Source: Arenibacter hampyeongensis (lineage in GTDB: Bacteria > Bacteroidota > Bacteroidia > Flavobacteriales > Flavobacteriaceae). Taken from it: a DNA stretch of 64,000 bases. The notes beneath the pieces were generated by a model. It saw only the letters and a program-made list of their open reading frames with translations, had not been told where the DNA came from and ran no database searches. Each line of letters begins with the position of its first letter. The stretch's first letter is position 1. Both the position numbers and the translations under genes were made by a program. The stretch is from positions 310,001 to 374,000 of the forward strand of contig NZ_PIOB01000002.1 of assembly GCF_002909255.1 (NCBI RefSeq). Reading direction: 5' to 3'. Shown piece after piece: positions 18,637 through 26,807 of the stretch.

Positions 18637-20580
18637 ATGTGCAAAAAGTTATCATACATTCTATGTGTCTCGGCTTTGGTCTGTTTCCCTTCCGGTGCAC
18701 AAGAAAAAAAAGTGGACAAAGCCAATTCGGACTTTAGCCAATATGCCTATTCTAATGCTATAGGCTCTTATGAAGACCTAGTGAAAAAAGGGATGTCCTC
18801 TAGAGAAATCTATAAAAGACTCGGGGATGCCAACTTTTACAACGCCCGGTATACAGAGGCCGCTCTTTGGTACGAAAAATTATATATCCTTGATAAGGAA
18901 AAGATGGAAAGCGATTTCTACCACCGCTATGCACTCACTTTAAAATCCCTTGAAAAATACAGAGAATCAGACCTTGTAATGGAAAGGTTGCGGGGTTTGG
19001 ACAATTATGACAGTCGCGTGCAACAGTTTAACAAGAATCCAGATTACAGGGAAAGCATAGGTAAGAATTCAGGTAGATACACCATAAATAATATTTCCAT
19101 CAACTCCGATAAATCCGATTATGCCCCAGCAATTTATCTTGACCAACTGGTTTTCTCAACTGCCCGGGACACAGGTATTGTATCCAGGAACATAAATGAA
19201 TGGGACGGTAATCCTTTCAACAATCTCTATTCTGCAACTGTAAGTGAAAACGGGGAACTTGTCGGCACCGCAAAGTTCTCTCCCAATTTGAATACTAGGA
19301 CCCATGAGGCATCGGCAATATTTACCAAAGATGGCAGCACTATTTATTTTACTAGGAACAACTCCAGGAATGGGAAATTTGCAAGGGATGGAGACGGAGT
19401 CAGCCGACTCAAAATATATAAAGCAGAACTACGCAATGGTGATTGGACAGACATTACCGAACTCCCCTTCAATAGCGATGGCCATTCCGTGGCACATCCC
19501 TGTCTAAGCGCGGACGAAAAAACATTGTACTTCGCCTCCGATATGCCTGGTACCAAAGGTGCCTCCGATATCTTTTCCGTAACCATCAATGCGGATGGAT
19601 CTTACGGCCCTCCTACAAACCTGGAAAGCCCGATCAATACCGAATCAAGGGAAACCTTTCCCTTTGTTTCAAGCGATAACATTTTGTACTTCGCATCAGA
19701 CGGTCACCCTGGTCTAGGCGGGCTCGACGTATTTGCCACCCCATTGAAGAGCACATCGGAAATACAGGTGCTTAACCTGGGCAAGCCCATAAACAGCACA
19801 ATGGATGATTTCTCGTACATTATTGACATGGACACCAACAAGGGATACTTCGCATCAAACAGGAAAGGTGGAGTTGGAAGTGATGACATATACAGCTTTG
19901 TCCAACTCAGTTCAATTCCGTTTTCATGTTCAAACTTAATTACCGGAACCGTCAGGGATAGTAGAACCGGTGAGTTCCTTGCAGGCACTGAATTGGTCCT
20001 AACGAAAAGAGAAGGAGAATCAATTGTCAAAAATATCACTTCCAAAAACGGCACATTTACTTTGGAAGCAGGCTGTAGCATAGGGAATCATAACATAATA
20101 GCAACCAAGACCGGATATGAAACAGAGAACACACCTGTAACCCTTAGAAATACTACTAAAAATAAGGAGTTGGAAATACTCCTTTCCGCCAATATTGAAG
20201 AGGTAAAAATAGGTACCGACCTGGCCATAAGCCTAGACTTGGAGCCTGTCTATTTCGATCTTGACAGATCTGTAATCACGAAAGACGCTAAAATTGGTCT
20301 GAACGAAGTAGTGGCCTATATGAAACAATACCCACACTCCTCCATACAGATTCGTTCACACACCGATGCCCTAGGGGATGCAGCATACAATTTGCAACTT
20401 TCCAAAAAAAGGGCGCACGCCACAATGGCGTACTTGATTGAAAAAGGGATAGAACCAACTAGATTATCGTCCGAAGGCTTTGGGGAAACAAGACCAACGA
20501 ACCATTGCCACTCCGGTGTAAAATGTTCAGAAGATGAATACCTCAAAAACCGAAGATCCGAATTTATTGTCACGGAATAA
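18637..20580 (+). CDS. OmpA-family protein with TPR-like, WD40-like (PD40), carboxypeptidase-regulatory-like and OmpA domains
   Basis: The product has 647 residues. A signal peptide (PSGAQ, about residue 21) is followed by TPR-like helices (about 30-140), a beta-propeller of PD40 blades (about 150-420; LSADEKTLYFASDMPG, SDNILYFASDGHPGLGGLDVF), a carboxypeptidase-regulatory-like beta-sandwich (about 430-515), and a C-terminal OmpA peptidoglycan-binding domain (about 530-647; QIRSHTDALGD, SKKRAHATMAYL). This architecture is common beside PorP/SprF genes in Bacteroidetes. It is thought to link outer-membrane T9SS components to the cell wall. It closes the adhesin operon. Which T9SS structural protein, if any, it corresponds to cannot be told from sequence alone. 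Confidence 0.88.
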   Translation: MCKKLSYILCVSALVCFPSGAQEKKVDKANSDFSQYAYSNAIGSYEDLVKKGMSSREIYKRLGDANFYNARYTEAALWYEKLYILDKEKMESDFYHRYALTLKSLEKYRESDLVMERLRGLDNYDSRVQQFNKNPDYRESIGKNSGRYTINNISINSDKSDYAPAIYLDQLVFSTARDTGIVSRNINEWDGNPFNNLYSATVSENGELVGTAKFSPNLNTRTHEASAIFTKDGSTIYFTRNNSRNGKFARDGDGVSRLKIYKAELRNGDWTDITELPFNSDGHSVAHPCLSADEKTLYFASDMPGTKGASDIFSVTINADGSYGPPTNLESPINTESRETFPFVSSDNILYFASDGHPGLGGLDVFATPLKSTSEIQVLNLGKPINSTMDDFSYIIDMDTNKGYFASNRKGGVGSDDIYSFVQLSSIPFSCSNLITGTVRDSRTGEFLAGTELVLTKREGESIVKNITSKNGTFTLEAGCSIGNHNIIATKTGYETENTPVTLRNTTKNKELEILLSANIEEVKIGTDLAISLDLEPVYFDLDRSVITKDAKIGLNEVVAYMKQYPHSSIQIRSHTDALGDAAYNLQLSKKRAHATMAYLIEKGIEPTRLSSEGFGETRPTNHCHSGVKCSEDEYLKNRRSEFIVTE

Positions 20581-20634
20581 AAATCTGAGCAAATATTAAT
20601 AGTAATGAACATTCAAATTAACTATTAAAAAGAA

Positions 20635-21030
20635 ATGAAAGTCTACATCTTATCCAAGGATAATATTTTCCTCTATCTGACCAAAAGGTCAATAGAAAAA
20701 ATCCCTAACCTTCATTATGACAATAATTTCTTCGCGACACAGGACCTTATCATTTACATCACTCAAAATCATTCGGACATGACCTCTGTACCGATTATCA
20801 TATTGGTGGATTTCGACAATTTAGCCAACGAAAGTTGTAGCTTTCTTAATGAAATAAGCAAAATAAAACCAGATTTTAAAGATAGGATTCATCTCTATGC
20901 CTGTACTTCTTTTATTCCTTCAAATGACATATTAGAGGCTTTAGAAAATAATATAATATTAGATTATTTTACTAAACCACTTAATCACTTAAAATGGCAA
21001 AAAATTGTTGACCGATCATATGCTAGATGA
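20635..21030 (+). CDS. degenerate response-regulator receiver-like protein
   Basis: The product has 131 residues and looks like a CheY-type fold: a first strand MKVYILSKDN, a central strand VPIIILVDFDN with candidate phospho-acceptor Asp59 (or Asp61), and an ILDYFTKPL segment whose Lys114-Pro115 matches the conserved KP near the end of receiver domains. The usual acidic pair after strand 1 is weak (KDN), so phosphorylation is doubtful. There is no output domain. It lies 54 bp after the OmpA-family gene on the same strand, so it may be the last gene of the adhesin operon. Similar receiver-like proteins near gliding genes suggest a control role, but that is inference. Confidence 0.6.
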   Translation: MKVYILSKDNIFLYLTKRSIEKIPNLHYDNNFFATQDLIIYITQNHSDMTSVPIIILVDFDNLANESCSFLNEISKIKPDFKDRIHLYACTSFIPSNDILEALENNIILDYFTKPLNHLKWQKIVDRSYAR

Positions 21031-21314
21031 ATAATCCCTACCTATTGTAGAGCAAAAAAATAAGTCGTGTAAATGATTTACTTTATATACTTCAATTTCA
21101 AATCCAATTTTCGTCCTTGGCACATCTGAACAAAATGTTTCCAATTTTGTAGGAATAAATCAATTTACATTCAATAATTATTCTCCTAGACTATTTCCGA
21201 TCGTATAAAAGGTAAAGGTTAAGGCTTTCAGACCATAATACTTGTTCCTTCATTAGAGTTTGTCTTCAAAGTTTTTTAAATTACTGAATTAAAATCGGTC
21301 AAACTTTAATAAAA

Positions 21315-22058
21315 ATGAAAAAACTGGAGGGACAGCTCGTCATCGTTACAGGTGGGGCAAGAGGAATTGGTGAAGGAATCTGCAAGGTATTTTGTAATGA
21401 AGGCGCAACTGTAGCCCTTTGGGATGTTTTGCAGGATGGCCAACAAACTGCCGACAAAATTACTAAGGCTGGAGGCAAAATATTCTTTCAAAAGGTAGAT
21501 GTTGGCAACCAGGAATCCGTTGACAATGCCGTTGCCAAGATCATATCAGATCATGGCAAAATAGATGTCCTGATCAACAATGCAGGAATTATTCGCGACC
21601 GCTCCATCTTAAAAATGAGTCGTGAGGAATGGGACCAAGTAATGCGGGTGAATGTCGATTCCTTATACATCACTGCCAAGGCGGTAGTACCACATATGAA
21701 GGCAGCCAATTATGGGAGGATAATTTCGGCATCCTCAATAAATGCCTTCCAGGGAGCATTTGGACAAACTAATTACAGTGCCAGTAAGGCGGCCATAGTG
21801 GGCTTTACACATGCCCTCTGCAGGGAAGTTGGCAAATACAATATTACCGTAAACGCAGTTGCCCCAGGATTTATAAAAACCGAAATGACAGATTCCATGC
21901 CCGACGATGTAATTCAGGCTGGGATTTCTACGATACCGGTGGGCCGAATAGGCACCCCTGAAGATATGGGACATGCCTATCTGTTCCTAGCCTCAAAAGA
22001 AGCCGGTTTTATAAGTGGTCATACATTGCATGCCAATGGTGGTGCCATGCCGGTGTAA
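21315..22058 (+). CDS. SDR family 3-oxoacyl reductase/3-hydroxyacyl-CoA dehydrogenase (FabG-like)
   Basis: The product has 247 residues and is a classical short-chain dehydrogenase: the Rossmann motif TGGARGIG (12-19), NNAG (88-91), and catalytic Ser141, Tyr154 and Lys158 (YSASK). The sequence resembles FabG/PhaB-type enzymes that interconvert 3-oxoacyl and 3-hydroxyacyl thioesters with NAD(P)H. It is the first gene of a six-gene co-directional run (21.3-28.2 kb) containing a hydratase/isomerase fusion, an acyl-CoA dehydrogenase and an APH-like kinase. This context suggests it works on CoA esters in catabolism rather than in fatty acid synthesis. A 284-bp spacer upstream separates it from the adhesin locus and probably carries the promoter. 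Confidence 0.85.
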   Translation: MKKLEGQLVIVTGGARGIGEGICKVFCNEGATVALWDVLQDGQQTADKITKAGGKIFFQKVDVGNQESVDNAVAKIISDHGKIDVLINNAGIIRDRSILKMSREEWDQVMRVNVDSLYITAKAVVPHMKAANYGRIISASSINAFQGAFGQTNYSASKAAIVGFTHALCREVGKYNITVNAVAPGFIKTEMTDSMPDDVIQAGISTIPVGRIGTPEDMGHAYLFLASKEAGFISGHTLHANGGAMPV

Positions 22059-22143
22059 TAGAAATAATTAATGCTTTGTAAAAAGGCAATTTTAGGTGCC
22101 ATAACAAATTCAACACTCATAACGCCTTGCAATTAAAACCATC

Positions 22144-22932
22144 ATGACAACAAGAATAAAACAAAAATTCGATTTAAAGGACAAAGTGGCCATAATTACA
22201 GGGGCTAGTAAAGGCATTGGTGAATCAATTGCCAGAGGTCTGGCCGAATATGGTGCCAAAGTCGTCATAAGCTCCAGAAGCCAGGAGGCCGTTGACCTAG
22301 TGGCCCACAATTTAAAAACAGATGGACTGGAAGCAATGGGGATAGCATGCCATGTTGGAGATGAAAAACAAATCCACAATTTGTTGGAACAAACCCTTAA
22401 TGCCTACGGAGGCGTGGATATATTAGTGAACAACGCCGCGACCAATCCATTTTATGGCACATTGGATACTATGGATTATGCCCTTTTCGATAAAATAATG
22501 GATATAAATGTTAAGGCGCCCTTCCTTTTGGCCAATCATTGTTATCCGATCATGAAAAAAAGGGGAGGCGGTAGTATAATCAATATTGCCTCGGTAGAAG
22601 GAATGAAACCTACTGCTGGATTGGGATTATACAGTGTAAGCAAGGCTGCGGTCATAATGTTGACCAAATCACAAGCAGTGGAATGGGGCAAATTTGGCAT
22701 CCGTGCCAATGCCATTTGTCCGGGTCTAATAAAGACCAAATTTAGTTCCGCCCTTTGGCAAAATGAAAAAATATTGGCCAGGGCAACAAGTGATTTACCT
22801 TCAGGGAGAATGGCCTTACCCGATGAAATGGCAGGCCTGGCCTGTTTTTTGGCGTCCGAAGCTTCAAGTTATTGTACCGGATCGGTATTTACGGCTGATG
22901 GGGGCCATATGATTGCGGGTGGATTTAATTAA
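22144..22932 (+). CDS. SDR family oxidoreductase
   Basis: The product has 262 residues, with TGASKGIG (19-26), NNAA (96-99) and a catalytic triad Ser150, Tyr163, Lys167 (YSVSK). The overall sequence resembles the DHRS4-like/glucose-dehydrogenase-like group of SDRs found with acyl-CoA dehydrogenase and APH-kinase genes. In the levulinate (Lva) pathway an SDR reduces 4-ketoacyl-CoA to 4-hydroxyacyl-CoA; either this gene or the preceding SDR could fill such a role. It follows the first SDR by 85 bp and precedes the fusion gene by 67 bp. The substrate is unknown. Confidence 0.82.
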   Translation: MTTRIKQKFDLKDKVAIITGASKGIGESIARGLAEYGAKVVISSRSQEAVDLVAHNLKTDGLEAMGIACHVGDEKQIHNLLEQTLNAYGGVDILVNNAATNPFYGTLDTMDYALFDKIMDINVKAPFLLANHCYPIMKKRGGGSIINIASVEGMKPTAGLGLYSVSKAAVIMLTKSQAVEWGKFGIRANAICPGLIKTKFSSALWQNEKILARATSDLPSGRMALPDEMAGLACFLASEASSYCTGSVFTADGGHMIAGGFN

Positions 22933-22999
22933 AAATTACATATAACCGAGCATTCCAAGTTACATAAAAGAAAATATTTTTAGATATAATACTTACAAT

Positions 23000-24334
23000 A
23001 TGGCAGAAGAGAAAGTAATAGACAAGGCGTATTCCACTAAAATTCCAAATCTATCAGACTTGACCCATTATCAAGGTAAAGAGCTGGGATTATCCAATTG
23101 GATGACCATAACCCAAGAAATGATCGACACTTTTGCCAGAACCACGGACGACAACCAATGGATTCATGTCAATCCTGAAAAATCCGCCAAATACTCCCCC
23201 TACAAAAAAACGGTGGCACATGGTTTTTTGGTCTTATCGTTGGCCTCCAAATTCTGTTATGAAACCTTCAAAATATTGGACGTAGCCATGGGAGTAAATT
23301 ACGGGTTGGACAAGGTTCGTTTTATGAATGCCACCCCGGTAGGCGCCTTTTTAAGGGCGAGAGTGTCTTTAATGGAATTCAGCCCTATTGAAGGCGGGGC
23401 CAAATACAAATTAAAGATTGTATTTGAGCTAAAAGGGGAAGAGAAACCAGCCTGTGTTGCAGAATTTATTGCACAGGTATACTCCGATCCCAATAAGAAA
23501 CAAGAAAATTCTGCAACCAACAAGGAAACTTCCAAGACCATCCAAAAAAATGACAACAATACCGTTCTTTTTGAAAAAGAAGGTGACATCGGAATTATAA
23601 CCCTTAATAGGCCAGAAAGATATAATGCGGTTACCGATGATGTTGTAAACGGGATTACAAATGCCATAAACTTAATTCGCAAGGATGATGATATACGTGC
23701 CGTAGTAATAACTGGTGCAGGCAAAGGGTTTTGTGCCGGCGCCGATATGGCGGTCTTCGGTCAAATTACACCTGAAGAAGGCCGTGCTTATATTACCAAA
23801 ACCTACCTACCCTTAATGCGCACTTTTTTTACACTTCGCAAGCCTATTATCGGGGCAATAAACGGAACGGCTGCCGGTGTAGGTGCCTCGATTGCCCTCG
23901 CCTGTGATTTTAGGGTAATGTCCAAAAGCAGTTCCCTATTATATGCCTTTGTAAATATAGGTTTGGGCCCAGACGGTGGGGGAAGCTGGCTTTTGGCAAG
24001 ACAAGTGGGCTATAGCAAAGCCCTACAGATAGCTGTGGAAGGAAAAAAAGTAACAGCGCAGGAGTGTTTAAGCCTTGGTTTAACCAATAAATTGGTTGAG
24101 GATGATGCCGAATTGCTTTCGAGCACTAAAACCTGGGCCCATGAATTGGCCAAGCGCCCAACACTGGCAGTAGGCATTACAAAGGAAGATATGTCCTATG
24201 CCATGGGCCATGATTTATATGAAACCATTGCTTTTGAGGCCGAAAAACAAGTAACCACTTTCGGAAGTCACGATTTTGCAGAAGGTGTAAGTGCCTTTTT
24301 AGAAAAACGTCCAGCCAAATTTATTGGTAAATAA
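23000..24334 (+). CDS. MaoC-like hydratase / crotonase fusion protein
   Basis: The product has 444 residues with two CoA-ester domains. Residues about 15-165 are a MaoC (hot-dog) R-specific enoyl-CoA hydratase with the Asp51/His56 pair in DDNQWIHVNPE and the AHGFL motif. A charged linker (about 166-190) follows. Residues about 190-444 are a crotonase fold with the oxyanion-hole motif FCAGADM. The crotonase half lacks both hydratase glutamates: the first sits in GVGASIALACD and the second is Asn in FVNIGLGPDGGG. It has instead Asp325 in PDGGG, the position used by PaaG-type isomerases. So one half may hydrate and the other isomerise double bonds. The two are usually separate proteins. It sits in the middle of the operon. 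Confidence 0.88.
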   Translation: MAEEKVIDKAYSTKIPNLSDLTHYQGKELGLSNWMTITQEMIDTFARTTDDNQWIHVNPEKSAKYSPYKKTVAHGFLVLSLASKFCYETFKILDVAMGVNYGLDKVRFMNATPVGAFLRARVSLMEFSPIEGGAKYKLKIVFELKGEEKPACVAEFIAQVYSDPNKKQENSATNKETSKTIQKNDNNTVLFEKEGDIGIITLNRPERYNAVTDDVVNGITNAINLIRKDDDIRAVVITGAGKGFCAGADMAVFGQITPEEGRAYITKTYLPLMRTFFTLRKPIIGAINGTAAGVGASIALACDFRVMSKSSSLLYAFVNIGLGPDGGGSWLLARQVGYSKALQIAVEGKKVTAQECLSLGLTNKLVEDDAELLSSTKTWAHELAKRPTLAVGITKEDMSYAMGHDLYETIAFEAEKQVTTFGSHDFAEGVSAFLEKRPAKFIGK

Positions 24335-24425
24335 CCATAAATTAAAAGGCAGCAACCAACCACTTATAAAAGATACCCTAAGCCGATTTTACTTATTAAT
24401 TGGAGTTTCCAAAAAATAAAAAAAA

Positions 24426-25604
24426 ATGAATTTCGAAGAGATAAAGAGTAATATTCGTGCCTTTGTACGAGAGGAATTATTTCCCTTGGAACCATGGATT
24501 TTAAATTGTAGTTGGGAGGAAAAATTACCAAAACTGAATGAACTTCGCAAAAAAGTAAAAACGCTGGGCCTTTGGCTGCCACAGATTCCTCAAGAATACG
24601 GTGGCTTAGGACTTACAAATTCCGAGCACGGGGAAATTAGTGAAATCCTAGGGGCTAGTCCCTATGGACATTACACCTTTAATTGCCAAGCTCCTGACGC
24701 TGGCAACATGGAAATATTGATCGAATTTGGAACCAAGGAACAAAAAGAAAAATACCTATACCCTCTATTGGCCGGGGATATTAGGAGTTGTTTTGCAATG
24801 ACAGAGCCAGATTATGCCGGCTCCAATCCTGTAGATATGGGGACAATGGCATTTAAAAAAGAAGGCAATTATGTAATAAATGGCCATAAATGGTTTACCA
24901 CTGGCTTTGATGGTGCTGCCTTTGCCATTGTGATGTTGGTAACTAATCCCGATGCTTCGGATGCGCATAAAAAAGCTAGTCAAGTTATTGTACCAACCGA
25001 TGGCGAAGGTGTAAAATTGATTAGGAACATACCCCTTATGGGACATCCCGGTAGTGGCTGGGAAAGTCATTCCGAAATAAAATTTCAGGATGTAACAGTA
25101 CCACAGCGCAATATACTGGGTGCCGAAGGCGAGGGCTTTACCATTGCCCAAAACCGATTGGGGCCAGGGCGTATTCACCATTGCATGCGATGGATGGGTA
25201 TTTGCGAGCGTTCTTTTGATCTAATGTGCAAACGTGCAGTTGCAAGGGAATTGGCACATGGCAAAACATTGGCAGATAAACAGACCGTTCAAAACTGGAT
25301 TGCCGAATCCAGAGCCGAAATTAATGCTGCCCGCTTGTTGATTCAGGATGCCGCAAAAAAAATTGATACACAAGGAGCCTACAAAACAAGAAAGGAGATA
25401 TCGATAATAAAATTTTATTGCGCCAACGTACTCCAAAGAGTAGTAGACAAGGCCATTCAGGTCCATGGTGCCTTAGGCCTTACTGACGATACCATTTTGG
25501 CTTTCTATTATAGGCATGAACGCGCTGCCCGAATTTATGACGGTGCGGACGAAGTACACAAAAGCAGTTTGGCCAGACAGATTTTGAAAGAATATAGAAC
25601 ATAA
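24426..25604 (+). CDS. acyl-CoA dehydrogenase, ACAD10/11-like
   Basis: The product has 392 residues with the full acyl-CoA dehydrogenase fold: an N-terminal helical domain, the flavin-binding middle region (CFAMTEPDYAGSNP, INGHKWFTTG), and a C-terminal helical domain ending IYDGADEVHKSSLARQIL. Most acyl-CoA dehydrogenases have Glu as catalytic base in IYEG; here it is Asp372, as commonly seen in the ACAD11/LvaC-like group. Members of that group work with an APH-like kinase, removing phosphate from 4-phosphoacyl-CoA to give an enoyl-CoA. The kinase gene follows 48 bp downstream. Ordinary alpha,beta-dehydrogenation remains possible. Confidence 0.87.
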   Translation: MNFEEIKSNIRAFVREELFPLEPWILNCSWEEKLPKLNELRKKVKTLGLWLPQIPQEYGGLGLTNSEHGEISEILGASPYGHYTFNCQAPDAGNMEILIEFGTKEQKEKYLYPLLAGDIRSCFAMTEPDYAGSNPVDMGTMAFKKEGNYVINGHKWFTTGFDGAAFAIVMLVTNPDASDAHKKASQVIVPTDGEGVKLIRNIPLMGHPGSGWESHSEIKFQDVTVPQRNILGAEGEGFTIAQNRLGPGRIHHCMRWMGICERSFDLMCKRAVARELAHGKTLADKQTVQNWIAESRAEINAARLLIQDAAKKIDTQGAYKTRKEISIIKFYCANVLQRVVDKAIQVHGALGLTDDTILAFYYRHERAARIYDGADEVHKSSLARQILKEYRT

Positions 25605-25652
25605 TAACCAAATGGTTTTAATAACCTCCTTGGTCCAGAAAAAGCAACAAAC

Positions 25653-26735
25653 ATGTTAAACACTTGGAACGATACATCGGCGACGGTCCGCCAAGGGGAA
25701 GAATTACCAATGGATAAATTGCAATCCTATTTAAAGCAATTCTTTACCATCGACGGAGATTTTAGACTAAGCCAATTTCCAAGTGGCTATTCCAACCTAA
25801 CTTATCTCCTGCACATAGGAAAAAGGGAATACGTGTTGAGAAGACCGCCTATAGGTGCCAATATTAAATCCGGTCACGATATGAAGCGTGAGTACGAAAT
25901 TTTAACGGCCTTAAAACCAAATTACAGTAAAGTACCCACTCCTATACTTTACTGTGAAGATGAAACTATTTTAGGCTGTCCCTTCTACCTGATGGAGCGA
26001 ATGGAAGGTGTCATTTTAAGGGCAAAAATGCCATTGGAAATGATTCCCGATCCAGAGCTAATGCTACGCATATCAAATAGTTATGTAGATACCTTGGTAG
26101 ACCTACACAAACTGGACGTAAGGAAAATTGGATTGAATGATTTTGGCAAGCCAGAAGGGTATATGCAACGTCAGATTGAAGGTTGGACCAGGCGTTACTA
26201 CAAATCCAAAACAGACGAAATACCAAGAATTGAATCAGCAGCAAAATGGTTGAACGAGAATATGCCGAAGGAACCAAAACACTTTTCTTTGATTCATAAC
26301 GATTTTAAATACGATAATTTAGTGTTGGATACCCAGGATTGGACCAAAATCAATGCCGTACTGGATTGGGAAATGGCCACAATTGGAAACCCATTAATGG
26401 ACTTGGGTACCTCCCTTGGTTATTGGATAAACCCTAAAGATCCAGATTTTATGAAGGTCTTGAACCTAACACCTACAAATCTTCCGGGAAACCTATCCCG
26501 GGAAGAAGTGGTACAGCAATACGCTCTAAAAAGTGGACGGGAGGTAAACAATATTGTCTTTTACTACGTTTATGGATTATTCAAAATAGCGGTGATTATT
26601 CAACAAATATACTACCGATACAAAAAGGGAATTACTCAGGACCAACGTTTTGCAAAACTAATTGATGGGGTAAACCTGCTTGGTGAAATAGCCCATATGG
26701 CCATAGCAAAAAAAAGATTGGACAATCTTTTTTAA
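25653..26735 (+). CDS. APH-like phosphotransferase (acyl-CoA-associated kinase, LvaA/ACAD10-11 kinase-like)
   Basis: The product has 360 residues with an aminoglycoside-phosphotransferase/choline-kinase fold: the N-lobe lysine region EYVLRRPP, the catalytic loop HNDFKYDN (His215-Asn222, with Asp217) and the metal-binding DWE (Asp238-Glu240, the DFG equivalent). This subfamily is found next to or fused to acyl-CoA dehydrogenases. In animal ACAD10/11 and bacterial LvaA it phosphorylates the 4-hydroxyl of hydroxyacyl-CoA. The adjacent dehydrogenase makes that role likely here. Antibiotic resistance is unlikely given the context. The LvaB partner protein of the Pseudomonas system is not seen. Confidence 0.85.
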   Translation: MLNTWNDTSATVRQGEELPMDKLQSYLKQFFTIDGDFRLSQFPSGYSNLTYLLHIGKREYVLRRPPIGANIKSGHDMKREYEILTALKPNYSKVPTPILYCEDETILGCPFYLMERMEGVILRAKMPLEMIPDPELMLRISNSYVDTLVDLHKLDVRKIGLNDFGKPEGYMQRQIEGWTRRYYKSKTDEIPRIESAAKWLNENMPKEPKHFSLIHNDFKYDNLVLDTQDWTKINAVLDWEMATIGNPLMDLGTSLGYWINPKDPDFMKVLNLTPTNLPGNLSREEVVQQYALKSGREVNNIVFYYVYGLFKIAVIIQQIYYRYKKGITQDQRFAKLIDGVNLLGEIAHMAIAKKRLDNLF

Positions 26736-26807
26736 ACTGAGGTAGTTATCTAATTTACCTAAAATCTTTTTTTTATCTTCCAACCTAAATAAACTAGAGA
26801 CAGTTCC

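Noticed and set aside
25653-26735. Aminoglycoside resistance gene
   Set aside because: The APH fold is shared, but the context next to an ACAD10/11-like dehydrogenase and the subfamily sequence fit CoA-ester metabolism.
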